DNA from: an uncultured Collinsella sp.
GTDB taxonomy: Bacteria; Actinomycetota; Coriobacteriia; Coriobacteriales; Coriobacteriaceae
Direction of reading: 5' to 3'
Length of the DNA: 9,592 nucleotides
Assembly: GCA_900552155.1 (NCBI GenBank)
Contig: URYU01000067.1
Coordinates: 1-9,592, forward strand
Shown: positions 1-6,247 of the stretch, piece by piece
Numbering within the stretch: the stretch's first letter is position 1
Layout: each line of letters opens with the position of its first letter
Made by a program: the position numbers and the translations under genes
Notes under the pieces: generated by a model
Seen by the model: the letters and a program-made list of their open reading frames with translations, nothing else
The model's database searches: none
Told to the model about the DNA's origin: nothing

Positions 1-1
1 T

Positions 2-403
2 ACCGTCGAGAGCGACATTGCGCACCGCATGTGGGCCAAACTCATGCTCAACGACGGCATCAACCAGACGTGCATGGCCTACGGAGGGACCTACGGAAGC
101 GCCACGGAACCGGGCTCCGAGCAGCGCCGCTGCTTTGTTTCCGCCATGCGCGAAACGCTTGCGGTCGCCTGCGCTGAGGGCATTGAGCTGACCGAGGCAG
201 ACCTGACGCAGATGGTGCACCTCATAGAGGGAATCGACCCCGTCGGTATGCCCTCGATGGCGCAGGACCGCATCGCACAACGAAAAACCGAAGTCGAGGA
301 GTTCGCGGGCACCATTTGCCGTCTGGCCGCCAAACACGATATCCAAGTGCCGCAAAACGATTGGCTCTATCAGCGCATCCGCGATATCGAGAAAAGCTGG
401 TAG
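2..403 (+). CDS. panE: 2-dehydropantoate 2-reductase (ketopantoate reductase), C-terminal part, 5' end cut by window
   Basis: This frame is open from base 2, so the gene begins outside the window; the visible 133 residues are the C-terminal helical domain (ApbA_C) of the ketopantoate reductase family, which uses NADPH to make pantoate for coenzyme A synthesis. The fragment carries the family's signature spacing K-x3-N-x3-N (K13, N17, N21 of the fragment, matching E. coli PanE K176, N180, N184) and the S-M-x-Q-D...T-E segment whose Glu (E97) matches the E. coli substrate-binding E256. It ends with the usual H-x-I-x-V-P-x-N-xx-L motif near the C terminus, at a TAG stop. The N-terminal Rossmann domain is not visible. 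Paralogues of this family with other 2-ketoacid substrates exist, so the exact substrate is inferred. The hairpin at 437-474 follows 33 bp downstream. Confidence 0.85.
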   Translation, partial: TVESDIAHRMWAKLMLNDGINQTCMAYGGTYGSATEPGSEQRRCFVSAMRETLAVACAEGIELTEADLTQMVHLIEGIDPVGMPSMAQDRIAQRKTEVEEFAGTICRLAAKHDIQVPQNDWLYQRIRDIEKSW

Positions 404-436
404 CGCCCGGCTCACCACGTCAACAGGCTCAACAGC

Positions 437-474
437 AAAGCCGCCACAAGGAGCACTCCCCTTACGGCGGCTTT
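437..474. terminator. Hairpin between convergent genes, probable bidirectional terminator
   Basis: A perfect 9-bp stem, AAAGCCGCC (437-445) with GGCGGCTTT (466-474), encloses 20 nt in which AAGG/CCTT can pair further. It lies between the stop of the ketopantoate reductase gene (403) and the stop of the minus-strand membrane protein gene (512). Short T stretches follow in both directions, weaker than a classic U-tract, so termination is inferred from stem, position and convergence. Confidence 0.65.
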
Positions 475-511
475 CATCTTCATCTATAACCAGTAGTCGA
501 TGTCCCGACGG

Positions 512-718
512 TTAGAGCTGCGACTCCGACGCCTGGTCCTCATCGTCGCGACAAAGGACTACACCCGCACTTCCCAGCAGTGCGGCCGCGAACAACGCAC
601 TGACCACGATAGAGGCAGCCCCACAAGACCCCTGCATGCCCGCAACGAGCGCGGCCGTAGGACCAAGGCAGCCAAGCACCAATGCGACGGCGGCAATGGC
701 AATATCTCGAGCGTTCAC
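512..718 (-). CDS. Small membrane protein, 68 residues, function unknown
   Basis: The start is GTG at 718, chosen because a strong GGAGGAAG ribosome site (complement of 726-733) lies 7 nt upstream. The protein has two hydrophobic stretches, roughly residues 6-28 and 33-56, separated by a short Gly/Ser/Cys turn, and ends in an acidic, soluble tail (DDEDQASES). This predicts a two-helix hairpin in the cytoplasmic membrane. Cysteines at 17, 32 and 56 lie in or next to the helices. I recognise no family. The stop is TAA, and the hairpin at 437-474 follows it. The strong ribosome site and the coherent membrane topology are the reasons for calling it real; an alternative frame on the plus strand over the same bases has no such signals. 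Confidence 0.6.
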   Translation of the reverse strand: MNARDIAIAAVALVLGCLGPTAALVAGMQGSCGAASIVVSALFAAALLGSAGVVLCRDDEDQASESQL

Positions 719-789
719 AAGACCACTTCCTCCACGAGAAAGACCTTATTTCTCATGAACTAGTGTGCCCCGCGCCCATATGCGCGACG

Positions 790-802
790 TACCGTCACGG
801 TA
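790..802. promoter_or_regulatory. Perfect palindrome TACCGTCACGGTA, possible operator
   Basis: Six-base arms TACCGT and ACGGTA flank a single central base. It lies 72 bp upstream of the GTG start of the small membrane protein, in the stretch where its promoter should be. No convincing -35/-10 pair was found there. The role as a binding site is inference from symmetry and position only. Confidence 0.3.
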
Positions 803-833
803 AGGGCTCTGTTAGCTCAAGCGCATACATAGA

Positions 834-877
834 ACGGGCGTCCTTACGTTGCCCTAAAGCTCGGTAAAGACGCCCGT
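834..877 (-). terminator. Hairpin terminator after the secreted-protein gene
   Basis: ACGGGCGTC (834-842) pairs perfectly with GACGCCCGT (869-877); after one mismatch the stem continues with TTAC (844-847) and GTAA (864-867). It starts 28 bp past the TAA stop of the minus-strand gene that ends at 905, and in that direction it is followed by a short T-containing stretch (TTCTAT). The strong stem is seen directly; termination is inferred because the U-tract is imperfect. Confidence 0.6.
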
Positions 878-904
878 CCGCCAAATATCCGTGATGCAGA
901 AAAA

Positions 905-1681
905 TTACCAGCCAGTGTAGTAGTCGGTGGTTCCGGCGGCGCAGCCGGAGTCATAGACCTTGCACTCGCCCTTGGAACCGGTAAACGTGGAGCCCTGAGC
1001 CTTATCACCCGCGGCCACGACGTAGTAACCATCGGAATCGCGCCAAAAGCCCTCGGAATCCTGTGTCCATTCGCCCGTGCGGTGGTGATACAACACGTTG
1101 CTGCTGTAATAAGTCTCGCGTCGGCCGTTATAGTTATTGACGCCGCTCGAGCGCGTCAGGCCCGAGCCGTTCGCGTAATACGCAGCAGACGTGTAAGACG
1201 AGCCGGGGCCGGCGTTGTAATACGAAGCCTGAACGGCCTCGGCGGCCTCGGCTTCGGCTGCGGCAGCCTCGAGTGCCTCGCGCTTGGCATCCTCGAGCGC
1301 GAAACGAAGCTCGTCGAGCTCGGTCGACTTGGCGTCGACCTCCCCCATCGTCAACAGACTACCCGCACCGTCGATGCAGCCCTGCAACACAGCGCGCTCG
1401 TCATCGGTAGCATAGTCGCCATACAAATTCATAATGATCTGAGCGCGCATCTCCAGGGAATCGCGCTTTGCCCCCATCGAGGCGTTCCACTCCTGCATAG
1501 AGCCATAACCGTCGCCGCGGTAGTCGACGGGCTGCACCAGCGTCGCCTCGGACGGCGTAGATCCAACCGTATCGGATAGTGTTGCCGCGTGGGCATCAGT
1601 TGCGCCGGCGCCCGCCAAAAGTGCCACGGTCAGAGCGGCGGAAAGGGCGGCGGCTTTCGGTTTTCGTGAATCGATCCTCAT
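905..1681 (-). CDS. Secreted protein with signal peptide, coiled coil and C-terminal 3D-like domain
   Basis: The 258-residue product starts at ATG 1681, with GGAGG 11 nt upstream. It opens with a signal peptide: a basic start (R, K, R), a hydrophobic core at residues 11-26, and a likely cut after A-H-A (residue 32). Residues 60-110 are mixed helical. Residues about 115-152 are a Glu/Ala-rich probable coiled coil. Residues 153-180 are low-complexity Tyr/Ser/Gly linker. The last 80 residues form a compact Trp/Tyr-rich region ending in a V-V-A-A...G-S-x-F...V-Y-D-S-G-C-A-A-G-T-T-D-Y-Y pattern. That layout resembles the end of the 3D (RlpA/MltA-like double-psi barrel) domain, in which an Asp-containing D-x-G...G-x-x-I-D segment closes the fold. 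Cys240 and Cys247 could form a disulfide. A coiled coil plus 3D module is typical of exported cell-wall proteins, but no enzyme activity can be claimed. It is flanked by its own terminator and by the metY terminator, so it is probably monocistronic. Confidence 0.8.
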   Translation of the reverse strand: MRIDSRKPKAAALSAALTVALLAGAGATDAHAATLSDTVGSTPSEATLVQPVDYRGDGYGSMQEWNASMGAKRDSLEMRAQIIMNLYGDYATDDERAVLQGCIDGAGSLLTMGEVDAKSTELDELRFALEDAKREALEAAAAEAEAAEAVQASYYNAGPGSSYTSAAYYANGSGLTRSSGVNNYNGRRETYYSSNVLYHHRTGEWTQDSEGFWRDSDGYYVVAAGDKAQGSTFTGSKGECKVYDSGCAAGTTDYYTGW

Positions 1682-1893
1682 GTAGCTGGAAACCTCCGTA
1701 GTGCGTTTTTTGCTGCGTTTGAGCTGCGTGTGATTCGATCGCGCTGCATAGTACTCCGAGCAAATCGTGACCTGCGGTTTTACTCAAAAGGCGCACGTCA
1801 ATTGCGTAAAACTCACATCCTCTCAACAGGAGTTTTCCACATCTCGATTGCATAAAGCATGCCAAAAACCCTGTAACAGCGCCCTTCCTATGC
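1682..1893 (-). promoter_or_regulatory. Upstream region of the secreted-protein gene, weak promoter only
   Basis: This non-coding stretch between the metY terminator and the secreted-protein start holds a TACTAT -10-like hexamer on the minus strand (complement of 1748-1753), about 66 bp upstream of the start codon. No good -35 sits 16-18 bp before it. A single DnaA-box-like TTTTCCACA is at 1833-1841. No gene or RNA is evident. Confidence 0.3.
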
Positions 1894-1934
1894 AAAAAAG
1901 GCGCCTGTGCAACCATTGTTCGCACAGGCGCCTT
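1894..1934 (-). terminator. metY: Strong intrinsic terminator of metY
   Basis: A perfect 13-bp stem (1898-1910 with 1922-1934) with an 11-nt loop lies 60 bp past the metY stop. Read on the minus strand it is followed directly by a run of six T (complement of 1894-1899), the classic Rho-independent arrangement. Confidence 0.92.
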
Positions 1935-1994
1935 GAGCAGGCATTTTATGCAGTTATACCTATCGAGTCGCAAGGGGTCCTTGCACAAGTCGCC

Positions 1995-3305
1995 TTACTC
2001 GTCCAGCGCGGCGAAGGCCTGCTTCAGATCCCAAATGATGTCCTCGGCGTTCTCGGTACCGATGGAAAGACGAATCGTGGAGGGCGTGATGTTCTGCTCA
2101 GCGAGCTCCTCGGCAGAGAGCTGGGAGTGCGTGGTGGTAGCCGGGTGCACGACGAGCGACTTGACGTCGGCCACGTTGGCGAGCAGCGAGAACACCTGCA
2201 GATGATCGATGAACTTCCAAGCTGCCTCCTGGCCACCCTTAATCTCAAAGGTAAAGATCGAGGCACCGCCGTTGGGGAAATACTGCTTGTAAAGCTCATG
2301 GTCGGGGTGCTCAGGCAGGCTCGGGTGGTTCACTTTGGCGACGTGGCTGTCACCAGCCAGGAACTCAACGACCTTCTTGGTGTTCTCGACATGACGGTCA
2401 ACGCGCAGCGACAGGGTCTCGGTGCCCTGGAGCAAGACCCAGGCGTTGAACGGGCTGATGCAGGCGCCCTCGTCACGCAGCAGGATAGCGCGGACATAGG
2501 TCGCGAAGGCGGCAGGACCGGCAGCCTCGGCAAACGAAACACCGTGGTAGGAGGGGTTGGGCTCAGCGATCTGGGCGTACTTTCCGCTCGCCTTCCAATC
2601 GAAGTTACCGCCGTCGACGATCACACCGCCCAGCGAGGTACCGTGGCCGCCGATGAACTTGGTTGCGGAGTGGACGACGATGTTGGCACCATGCTCCAGC
2701 GGACGGAACAGATACGGGGTGCCGAAGGTGTTGTCGACGACAACCGGCAGACCGTGCTTCTTGGCGATCTCGGAGATGGCGTCGATGTTGGGGATGTCGG
2801 AGTTGGGGTTGCCGAGCGTCTCGAGATAGATGACCGTGGTGTTGTCCCTGATGGCACCCTCAACCTCTTCCAGGTTATGGGCATCGACAAACGTGGTCTC
2901 GACGCCAAACTGGGAGAGCGTATGCTCCAGCAGGTTGTAGGAACCGCCGTAGATGGTCTTCTGGGCGACCACGTGGTCACCGGCCTGGGCGAGAGCCTGC
3001 AGGGTATAGGTGATGGCAGCGGCACCGGAGGCGACGGCAAGACCCGCCACGCCACCCTCGAGTGCGGCGATACGGTCCTCGAAGACGCCCTGGGTGGAGT
3101 TGGTCAGACGGCCGTAGATGTTGCCGGCGTCGGCAAGACCAAAGCGGTCGGCGGCGTGCTGGGAATTGCGGAACACATAGCTCGTGGTCTGGTAGATAGG
3201 CACGGCGCGGGAGTCGGATGCGGGATCGGCGCTCTCCTGGCCAACGTGAAGCTGCAGGGTATCGAAACCAAAGGTGTGCTCGGGGTTGTTGATGAACTGG
3301 CTCAT
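1995..3305 (-). CDS. metY: O-acetylhomoserine sulfhydrylase / aminocarboxypropyltransferase (PLP enzyme)
   Basis: The cytoplasmic 436-residue enzyme belongs to the Cys/Met-metabolism PLP family. It is expected to join sulfide to O-acetylhomoserine to make homocysteine, and family members often also make cysteine from O-acetylserine. The PLP lysine is K216 in V-V-H-S-A-T-K-F-I-G-G-H-G; D191 in V-V-V-D-N-T-F contacts the pyridine nitrogen; Y64-G-R66 reaches the phosphate across the dimer; R412 in I-R-L-S-I-G-T-E binds the substrate carboxylate. Its length, and the insertion around residues 235-260 ending in Y-H-G, separate MetY from the roughly 380-400 residue MetB/MetC enzymes. The start is ATG 3305, with AAGGAG (complement of 3312-3317) 6 nt upstream. 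It has its own promoter and terminator, so it is monocistronic. A 17-codon leader frame and a divergent LysR gene lie upstream, both fitting sulfur-dependent control. Confidence 0.95.
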   Translation of the reverse strand: MSQFINNPEHTFGFDTLQLHVGQESADPASDSRAVPIYQTTSYVFRNSQHAADRFGLADAGNIYGRLTNSTQGVFEDRIAALEGGVAGLAVASGAAAITYTLQALAQAGDHVVAQKTIYGGSYNLLEHTLSQFGVETTFVDAHNLEEVEGAIRDNTTVIYLETLGNPNSDIPNIDAISEIAKKHGLPVVVDNTFGTPYLFRPLEHGANIVVHSATKFIGGHGTSLGGVIVDGGNFDWKASGKYAQIAEPNPSYHGVSFAEAAGPAAFATYVRAILLRDEGACISPFNAWVLLQGTETLSLRVDRHVENTKKVVEFLAGDSHVAKVNHPSLPEHPDHELYKQYFPNGGASIFTFEIKGGQEAAWKFIDHLQVFSLLANVADVKSLVVHPATTTHSQLSAEELAEQNITPSTIRLSIGTENAEDIIWDLKQAFAALDE

Positions 3306-3359
3306 GATGATCTCCTTGATCGAACGATAGTAAATAAAAAGAGAGAAGTAAGTCGCTGT

Positions 3360-3391
3360 CTCCTGATCACGCCGACGGGCGCAAACAGGAG
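3360..3391 (-). promoter_or_regulatory. Hairpin overlapping the end of the leader peptide frame
   Basis: CTCCTG (3360-3365) is the complement of CAGGAG (3386-3391), and inside them CGCC (3370-3373) pairs with GGCG (3378-3381), separated by four-base internal loops. In the minus-strand RNA one arm spans codons 10-12 of the leader frame, including its second Cys codon, and the other lies just past its TGA stop. Pairing is seen directly; an attenuator role is inference. The first T run (TTTTT) comes about 19 nt after the stem, so it is not a standard terminator. Confidence 0.5.
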
Positions 3392-3420
3392 CCCGGCATT
3401 CGCCTTGGTAAGCAATTCAT
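3367..3420 (-). CDS. Putative Cys/Met-containing leader peptide upstream of metY (17 residues)
   Basis: A short frame starts at ATG 3420 and stops with TGA at 3367-3369. Its peptide is MNCLPRRMPGSCLRPSA. The ribosome site is a perfect AAAGGAGG (complement of 3428-3435) placed 7 nt before the ATG, stronger than that of metY itself. It is inside the metY 5' leader, 61 nt upstream of the metY start. It contains Cys codons at positions 3 and 12 and Met at 1 and 8. Codons 4, 6 and 7 (TTA, AGG, CGA) look rare beside the GC-ending codons of the neighbours. A peptide this size with a consensus ribosome site in the leader of a sulfur amino-acid gene suggests a translation-coupled sensor of cysteine or methionine supply. 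No homologue is known to me by sequence; function is inference. Confidence 0.6.
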   Translation of the reverse strand: MNCLPRRMPGSCLRPSA

Positions 3421-3488
3421 ATGCGGGCCTCCTTTCGCATCCCGGTTCCGTGGTTGGCTTAATTACCTACCGCCTTTGTGTGTTTTGA

Positions 3489-3517
3489 ATAGTACGGGCA
3501 TTGTTTCCCTCGGTCAA
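3489..3517 (-). promoter_or_regulatory. metY: metY promoter
   Basis: On the minus strand TTGACC (complement of 3512-3517) and TACTAT (complement of 3489-3494) are separated by exactly 17 bp, a near-consensus housekeeping promoter. Transcription should start near 3482, giving a leader of about 175 nt before metY that contains the short leader frame. Confidence 0.8.
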
Positions 3518-3539
3518 TCACTTAAAAGCGCTAACCTGT

Positions 3540-3556
3540 TATCTGTTTTATAGATA
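3540..3556. promoter_or_regulatory. LysR-type binding site, TATCT-N7-AGATA
   Basis: A perfect inverted repeat, TATCT and AGATA around seven bases, holds the LysR-type T-N11-A core (T3542, A3554). Its centre is about 66 bp upstream of the predicted metY start site, the usual position of the primary LysR recognition site, and 30 bp upstream of the LysR start codon, where binding would repress its own gene. Site identity is inferred from motif and geometry. Confidence 0.6.
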
Positions 3557-3577
3557 GCAATCGAGAGGATGGCGTCG

Positions 3578-4420
3578 ATGACCCTTCAGCAGCTTCGTTT
3601 TCTGATTGCCGTGGCAGAGTCCGGCTCAATCAACGCCGCAGCTCAGCGCCTCTATACCGCTCAGTCCAACATCTCAAACGCCGTCAAAAGCCTGGAACAG
3701 GAACTTCATATCGAAATCTTTACGCGCTCTAGCCGCGGTGTTGCACTCACCAACGACGGCACCGAGCTTTTGGGTTATGCACGCCAGGTCGTAGAGCAGG
3801 CCGACATGCTCGAGGCCCGCTACGAGGACGGCGGTACCCCGCAAGCCCGCCTCGCCATTTCCGCCCAGCACTACGCCTTTTCGGTCGAGGCCTTTGTCAA
3901 CGTAGTCGAGCGCTGCCGCGACAGCAAGTTCGAGTTCATCATGCGCGAGACCACCACATCGCAGATCATCGATGACGTCCGCGCATTTCGCAGCGACATC
4001 GGCATCCTCTATCTGGACGACTTTAACGCCCGCGTTCTGCAGAAGGCTTTTGCCGATGCGCGCGCGAGCTTCCATCCCCTATTCGACGCGACGGTCCACG
4101 GCTTCGTTAGCGAGCGCCACCCGCTTGCCCGCCGCCCGCAGCTGTCCCTTGCCGACCTCACACCATATACGCGCTACAGCTTTGAGCAGGGAACCTCAAA
4201 CTCCTTCTATTACGCCGAGGAACCTTTTAGCTATATCCCTTGCGACCGCAACATACGAATCTCGGACCGCGGAACACTTACTAACTTACTTATCACGTCG
4301 AACGGCTACACCCTGTCGCCCGGTGTCCTCTCCAATGAAATGCAATGGGGTATGGCATCGATCCCGTTAGCAGACGCCCCAACGATGCACGTAGGCTATA
4401 TCATGCACGACGAGCGCTAG
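3578..4420 (+). CDS. LysR-family transcriptional regulator, divergent from metY, ended early by in-frame TAG
   Basis: The product has an N-terminal winged helix-turn-helix (helices about residues 18-37, S-I-N-A-A-A-Q-R-L-Y-T-A-Q-S-N-I-S) and a long LysR substrate-binding domain from about residue 90. I start it at ATG 3578, giving the usual M-T-L-Q-Q-L-R opening with GAGAGG 9 nt upstream; the ATG at 3569 directly abuts that ribosome site. The TAG at 4418-4420 ends the protein at 280 residues, but the same frame continues for 19 more codons (P-S-P-L-L-Q-Q-Y-L-D-E-L-N...) to TAA at 4478-4480. The extension looks like a normal amphipathic LysR C-terminal helix and brings the total to 300 codons, the family norm. 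The stop probably replaced a CAG. Divergence from metY and the shared inverted repeat suggest it controls metY and itself, perhaps in response to a sulfur metabolite. The shortened protein may still work. Confidence 0.88.
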   Translation: MTLQQLRFLIAVAESGSINAAAQRLYTAQSNISNAVKSLEQELHIEIFTRSSRGVALTNDGTELLGYARQVVEQADMLEARYEDGGTPQARLAISAQHYAFSVEAFVNVVERCRDSKFEFIMRETTTSQIIDDVRAFRSDIGILYLDDFNARVLQKAFADARASFHPLFDATVHGFVSERHPLARRPQLSLADLTPYTRYSFEQGTSNSFYYAEEPFSYIPCDRNIRISDRGTLTNLLITSNGYTLSPGVLSNEMQWGMASIPLADAPTMHVGYIMHDER

Positions 4421-4509
4421 CCCTCTCCCCTCTTGCAGCAATACCTCGACGAGCTCAACCGCATCATCCATGCCAACTAACTGTCGGAAGACGGGGTAGA
4501 AATCGTAGA

Positions 4510-4541
4510 TTGCTAGCCCCCGGCGGGCATGGCGCTACAAT
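4510..4541 (+). promoter_or_regulatory. Possible rnhA promoter
   Basis: A good TACAAT -10 hexamer (4536-4541) lies 38 bp before the rnhA start. The nearest -35-like sequence, TTGCTA (4510-4515), is 20 bp away, which is too far for a standard spacer, so the call is weak. A similar GCGCTACACT occurs before the next gene at 5096-5105. Confidence 0.3.
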
Positions 4542-4579
4542 GGTCACTCACACGAAACATGCCCAACGAAAGGAAGCCC

Positions 4580-5065
4580 GTGAAGGTCATCATCTATACC
4601 GACGGCTCGGCCCGATCAAATCCGGGACGCGGCGGCTACGGCGCCGTGCTCAAATACACCAACCCCGCCGGCAAGCCCTTCACCTCCGAGCTTTCGCGCG
4701 GCTATGCCAAGACCACCAACAACCGCATGGAGCTCATGGCGGTCATCGTGGCGCTCGAGGCACTTAACCGCCCCTGCGAGGTCGAGGTCCATTCCGATTC
4801 GCAGTACGTCGTCAACGCTTTTAACAAGCACTGGATCGACGGCTGGAAAAAGCGCGGATGGAAAACCGCCAACAAGCAGCCCGTCAAGAACCGCGACCTG
4901 TGGGAGCGCCTACTCACTGCCAAAAGCAAGCACAAGGTTGAGTTCATCTGGGTTAAGGGTCACGCCGGTCACGAGCTCAACGAGCGCTGCGATGAGCTCG
5001 CCACCACGGCGGCCGACGGCAGTAACCTCGATATCGACACCGGCTTTAACGAGAGCGACCTGTAA
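4580..5065 (+). CDS. rnhA: Ribonuclease HI
   Basis: This enzyme cuts the RNA strand of RNA-DNA hybrids, removing R-loops and primers. From the GTG at 4580 the product has 161 residues, close to the 155 of E. coli RnhA. All four catalytic acids are present: D8 in Y-T-D-G-S, E51 in N-R-M-E-L-M-A, D73 in H-S-D-S-Q-Y-V and D138 in N-E-R-C-D-E-L-A. The catalytic-loop His128 lies in W-V-K-G-H-A-G-H, and the basic handle region (W-K-K-R-G-W-K) is also present. I prefer GTG 4580 because AAAGGA lies 5 nt upstream and the protein then begins directly with the first beta strand. The ATG at 4559 in the same frame would add seven residues but has no ribosome site. It follows the LysR gene on the same strand, about 100 bp after the latter's ancestral stop, and seems functionally unrelated to it. 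Confidence 0.96.
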   Translation: MKVIIYTDGSARSNPGRGGYGAVLKYTNPAGKPFTSELSRGYAKTTNNRMELMAVIVALEALNRPCEVEVHSDSQYVVNAFNKHWIDGWKKRGWKTANKQPVKNRDLWERLLTAKSKHKVEFIWVKGHAGHELNERCDELATTAADGSNLDIDTGFNESDL

Positions 5066-5095
5066 TAGCGTTTTCGCGCAGCTTTATATCCCCAC

Positions 5096-5105
5096 GCGCT
5101 ACACT
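5096..5105 (+). promoter_or_regulatory. Possible -10 element before the oxidoreductase gene
   Basis: GCGCTACACT resembles the GCGCTACAAT before rnhA and places a TACACT hexamer 34 bp ahead of the ATG at 5139. No -35 is recognisable. Confidence 0.25.
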
Positions 5106-5138
5106 CATCCTGTAGACCAAACAACGCAAGGGGGATAC

Positions 5139-6245
5139 ATGCTGCGTATAGCGACCATCGGCACATCCATGATCACCGACGACTTTATCCAAGTCGTCAA
5201 CGCCAACGACCAAGCCGCGTTTGTGGGCACGCTTTCACGCGATGCCAATCGCGGTGCTGCCTTTACCGCCGAGCGCGGTGGCGAGCGAAACTTTACTTCA
5301 CTCGATGAGCTCGCGGCAGCCGCCGACGTCGACGCCGTCTATATCGGCAGCCCTAACGCACTTCACTACGAGCAGGCCCTTGCCTGCATCGCCGGCGGCA
5401 AACACGTTATCGTCGAAAAGCCCTTCTGCGCCACCGAAGCGCAGGCGCTGGAAGTCTTCCGCGCTGCCGAGGCAGCAGGTGTCGTGGCCCTCGAGGCCAT
5501 GCGTCCCCTCCACGATCCCGCCTTCCACGCCATCGAGGACGCCCTGGGCGAGATCGCCCCCATCCGCCGCGCCTCATTGCGCTTTGGCAAGTATTCCTCG
5601 CGCTACAACGAGATTCTCGCGGGACATGCCACCAATATCTTCGACTGCAATATGGCATCGGGTTCCCTCATGGACATTGGCGTCTACACCGTCGAGCCCA
5701 TGGTCGAGATTTTCGGCATGCCCTCCGGCCTTACGAGCATGACTACTCTGCTCGACCCCACCACGCGACAGCTTACGCACGGCTCCATCGACGGCTGCGG
5801 CTCCATTCTCGCCAGCTACGGCGGTGGCCGTATCTCCGTCGAGCTCGCGCACTCCAAAATTACGAATGACCTGCTGCCCTCGCAGATCGAAGGCGAGCGT
5901 GGCACTATCCAGATTGACCATCTGTCCACGCCCCGCAACGTCCGCATCGACTATCGCGGCGACGTCGTACGCGGCTCAGCGACCGAGGCACCGCGCGAAC
6001 AGGGCGACAACGGCCGCGTGCTCGACCTGCCCAAATCGAGCAACACTATGGAATACGAACTCACAGACTTTATCACCGCCATCGGCGGCATCGATAACGT
6101 TAAGGAAGAGATTTGGGAGACCCCGGCGGGACGCCACGAGCTTGGCCACTACCGCGATGTCACGCTCGTCTCACTGCGCATCATGGATGCCGTGCGCCAG
6201 CAGGCGGGTATCGCCTTCCCCGCTGACTCTAACAAGCAGGCATAG
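5139..6245 (+). CDS. Gfo/Idh/MocA-family NAD(P)-dependent oxidoreductase
   Basis: The 368-residue product has an N-terminal Rossmann domain (residues 1-120) with I-A-T-I-G-T-S in the place of the nucleotide-binding glycine loop. The family hallmark E-K-P follows at 93-95, with K94 the expected catalytic lysine. After it comes the C-terminal alpha/beta domain with S-L-M-D-I-G-V-Y (176-183), where Asp179 is conserved and Tyr takes the place of the His found in many sugar dehydrogenases. Such enzymes oxidise or reduce sugars, inositols or related hydroxyl compounds; the substrate cannot be read from the sequence. The start is ATG 5139, with AAGGGGG 4 nt upstream; the open frame extends further 5' but only as a shadow over rnhA. 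The acylphosphatase gene begins 2 nt after the TAG stop, so the two are translated from one message. Confidence 0.9.
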   Translation: MLRIATIGTSMITDDFIQVVNANDQAAFVGTLSRDANRGAAFTAERGGERNFTSLDELAAAADVDAVYIGSPNALHYEQALACIAGGKHVIVEKPFCATEAQALEVFRAAEAAGVVALEAMRPLHDPAFHAIEDALGEIAPIRRASLRFGKYSSRYNEILAGHATNIFDCNMASGSLMDIGVYTVEPMVEIFGMPSGLTSMTTLLDPTTRQLTHGSIDGCGSILASYGGGRISVELAHSKITNDLLPSQIEGERGTIQIDHLSTPRNVRIDYRGDVVRGSATEAPREQGDNGRVLDLPKSSNTMEYELTDFITAIGGIDNVKEEIWETPAGRHELGHYRDVTLVSLRIMDAVRQQAGIAFPADSNKQA

Positions 6246-6247
6246 CG

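Noticed and set aside
805..835. tRNA-like TTAGCTCA sequence
   Set aside because: It recalls a tRNA D-loop, but no acceptor stem, anticodon arm or T-loop can be built around it.
1082..1579. 165-codon plus-strand frame opposite the secreted protein
   Set aside because: The opposite strand has a signal peptide, ribosome site and ordered domains; this frame has none.
1833..1841. DnaA-box-like TTTTCCACA
   Set aside because: Single copy, no neighbouring boxes, no AT-rich unwinding region and no replication genes nearby.
3421..3482. T-box or SAM riboswitch in the metY leader
   Set aside because: A GGAACC sequence superficially recalls the T-box core, but the conserved antiterminator sequence and specifier architecture are absent, and no SAM-I or SAM-IV core motif is visible. 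The leader peptide explains the region better.
1767..3488. 573-codon open frame on the plus strand over metY
   Set aside because: It is antisense to a convincing metY with all PLP-site residues, its product is low-information Val/Gly/Leu-rich sequence, and it runs through the metY terminator and promoter. It arises from GC-rich codon bias.
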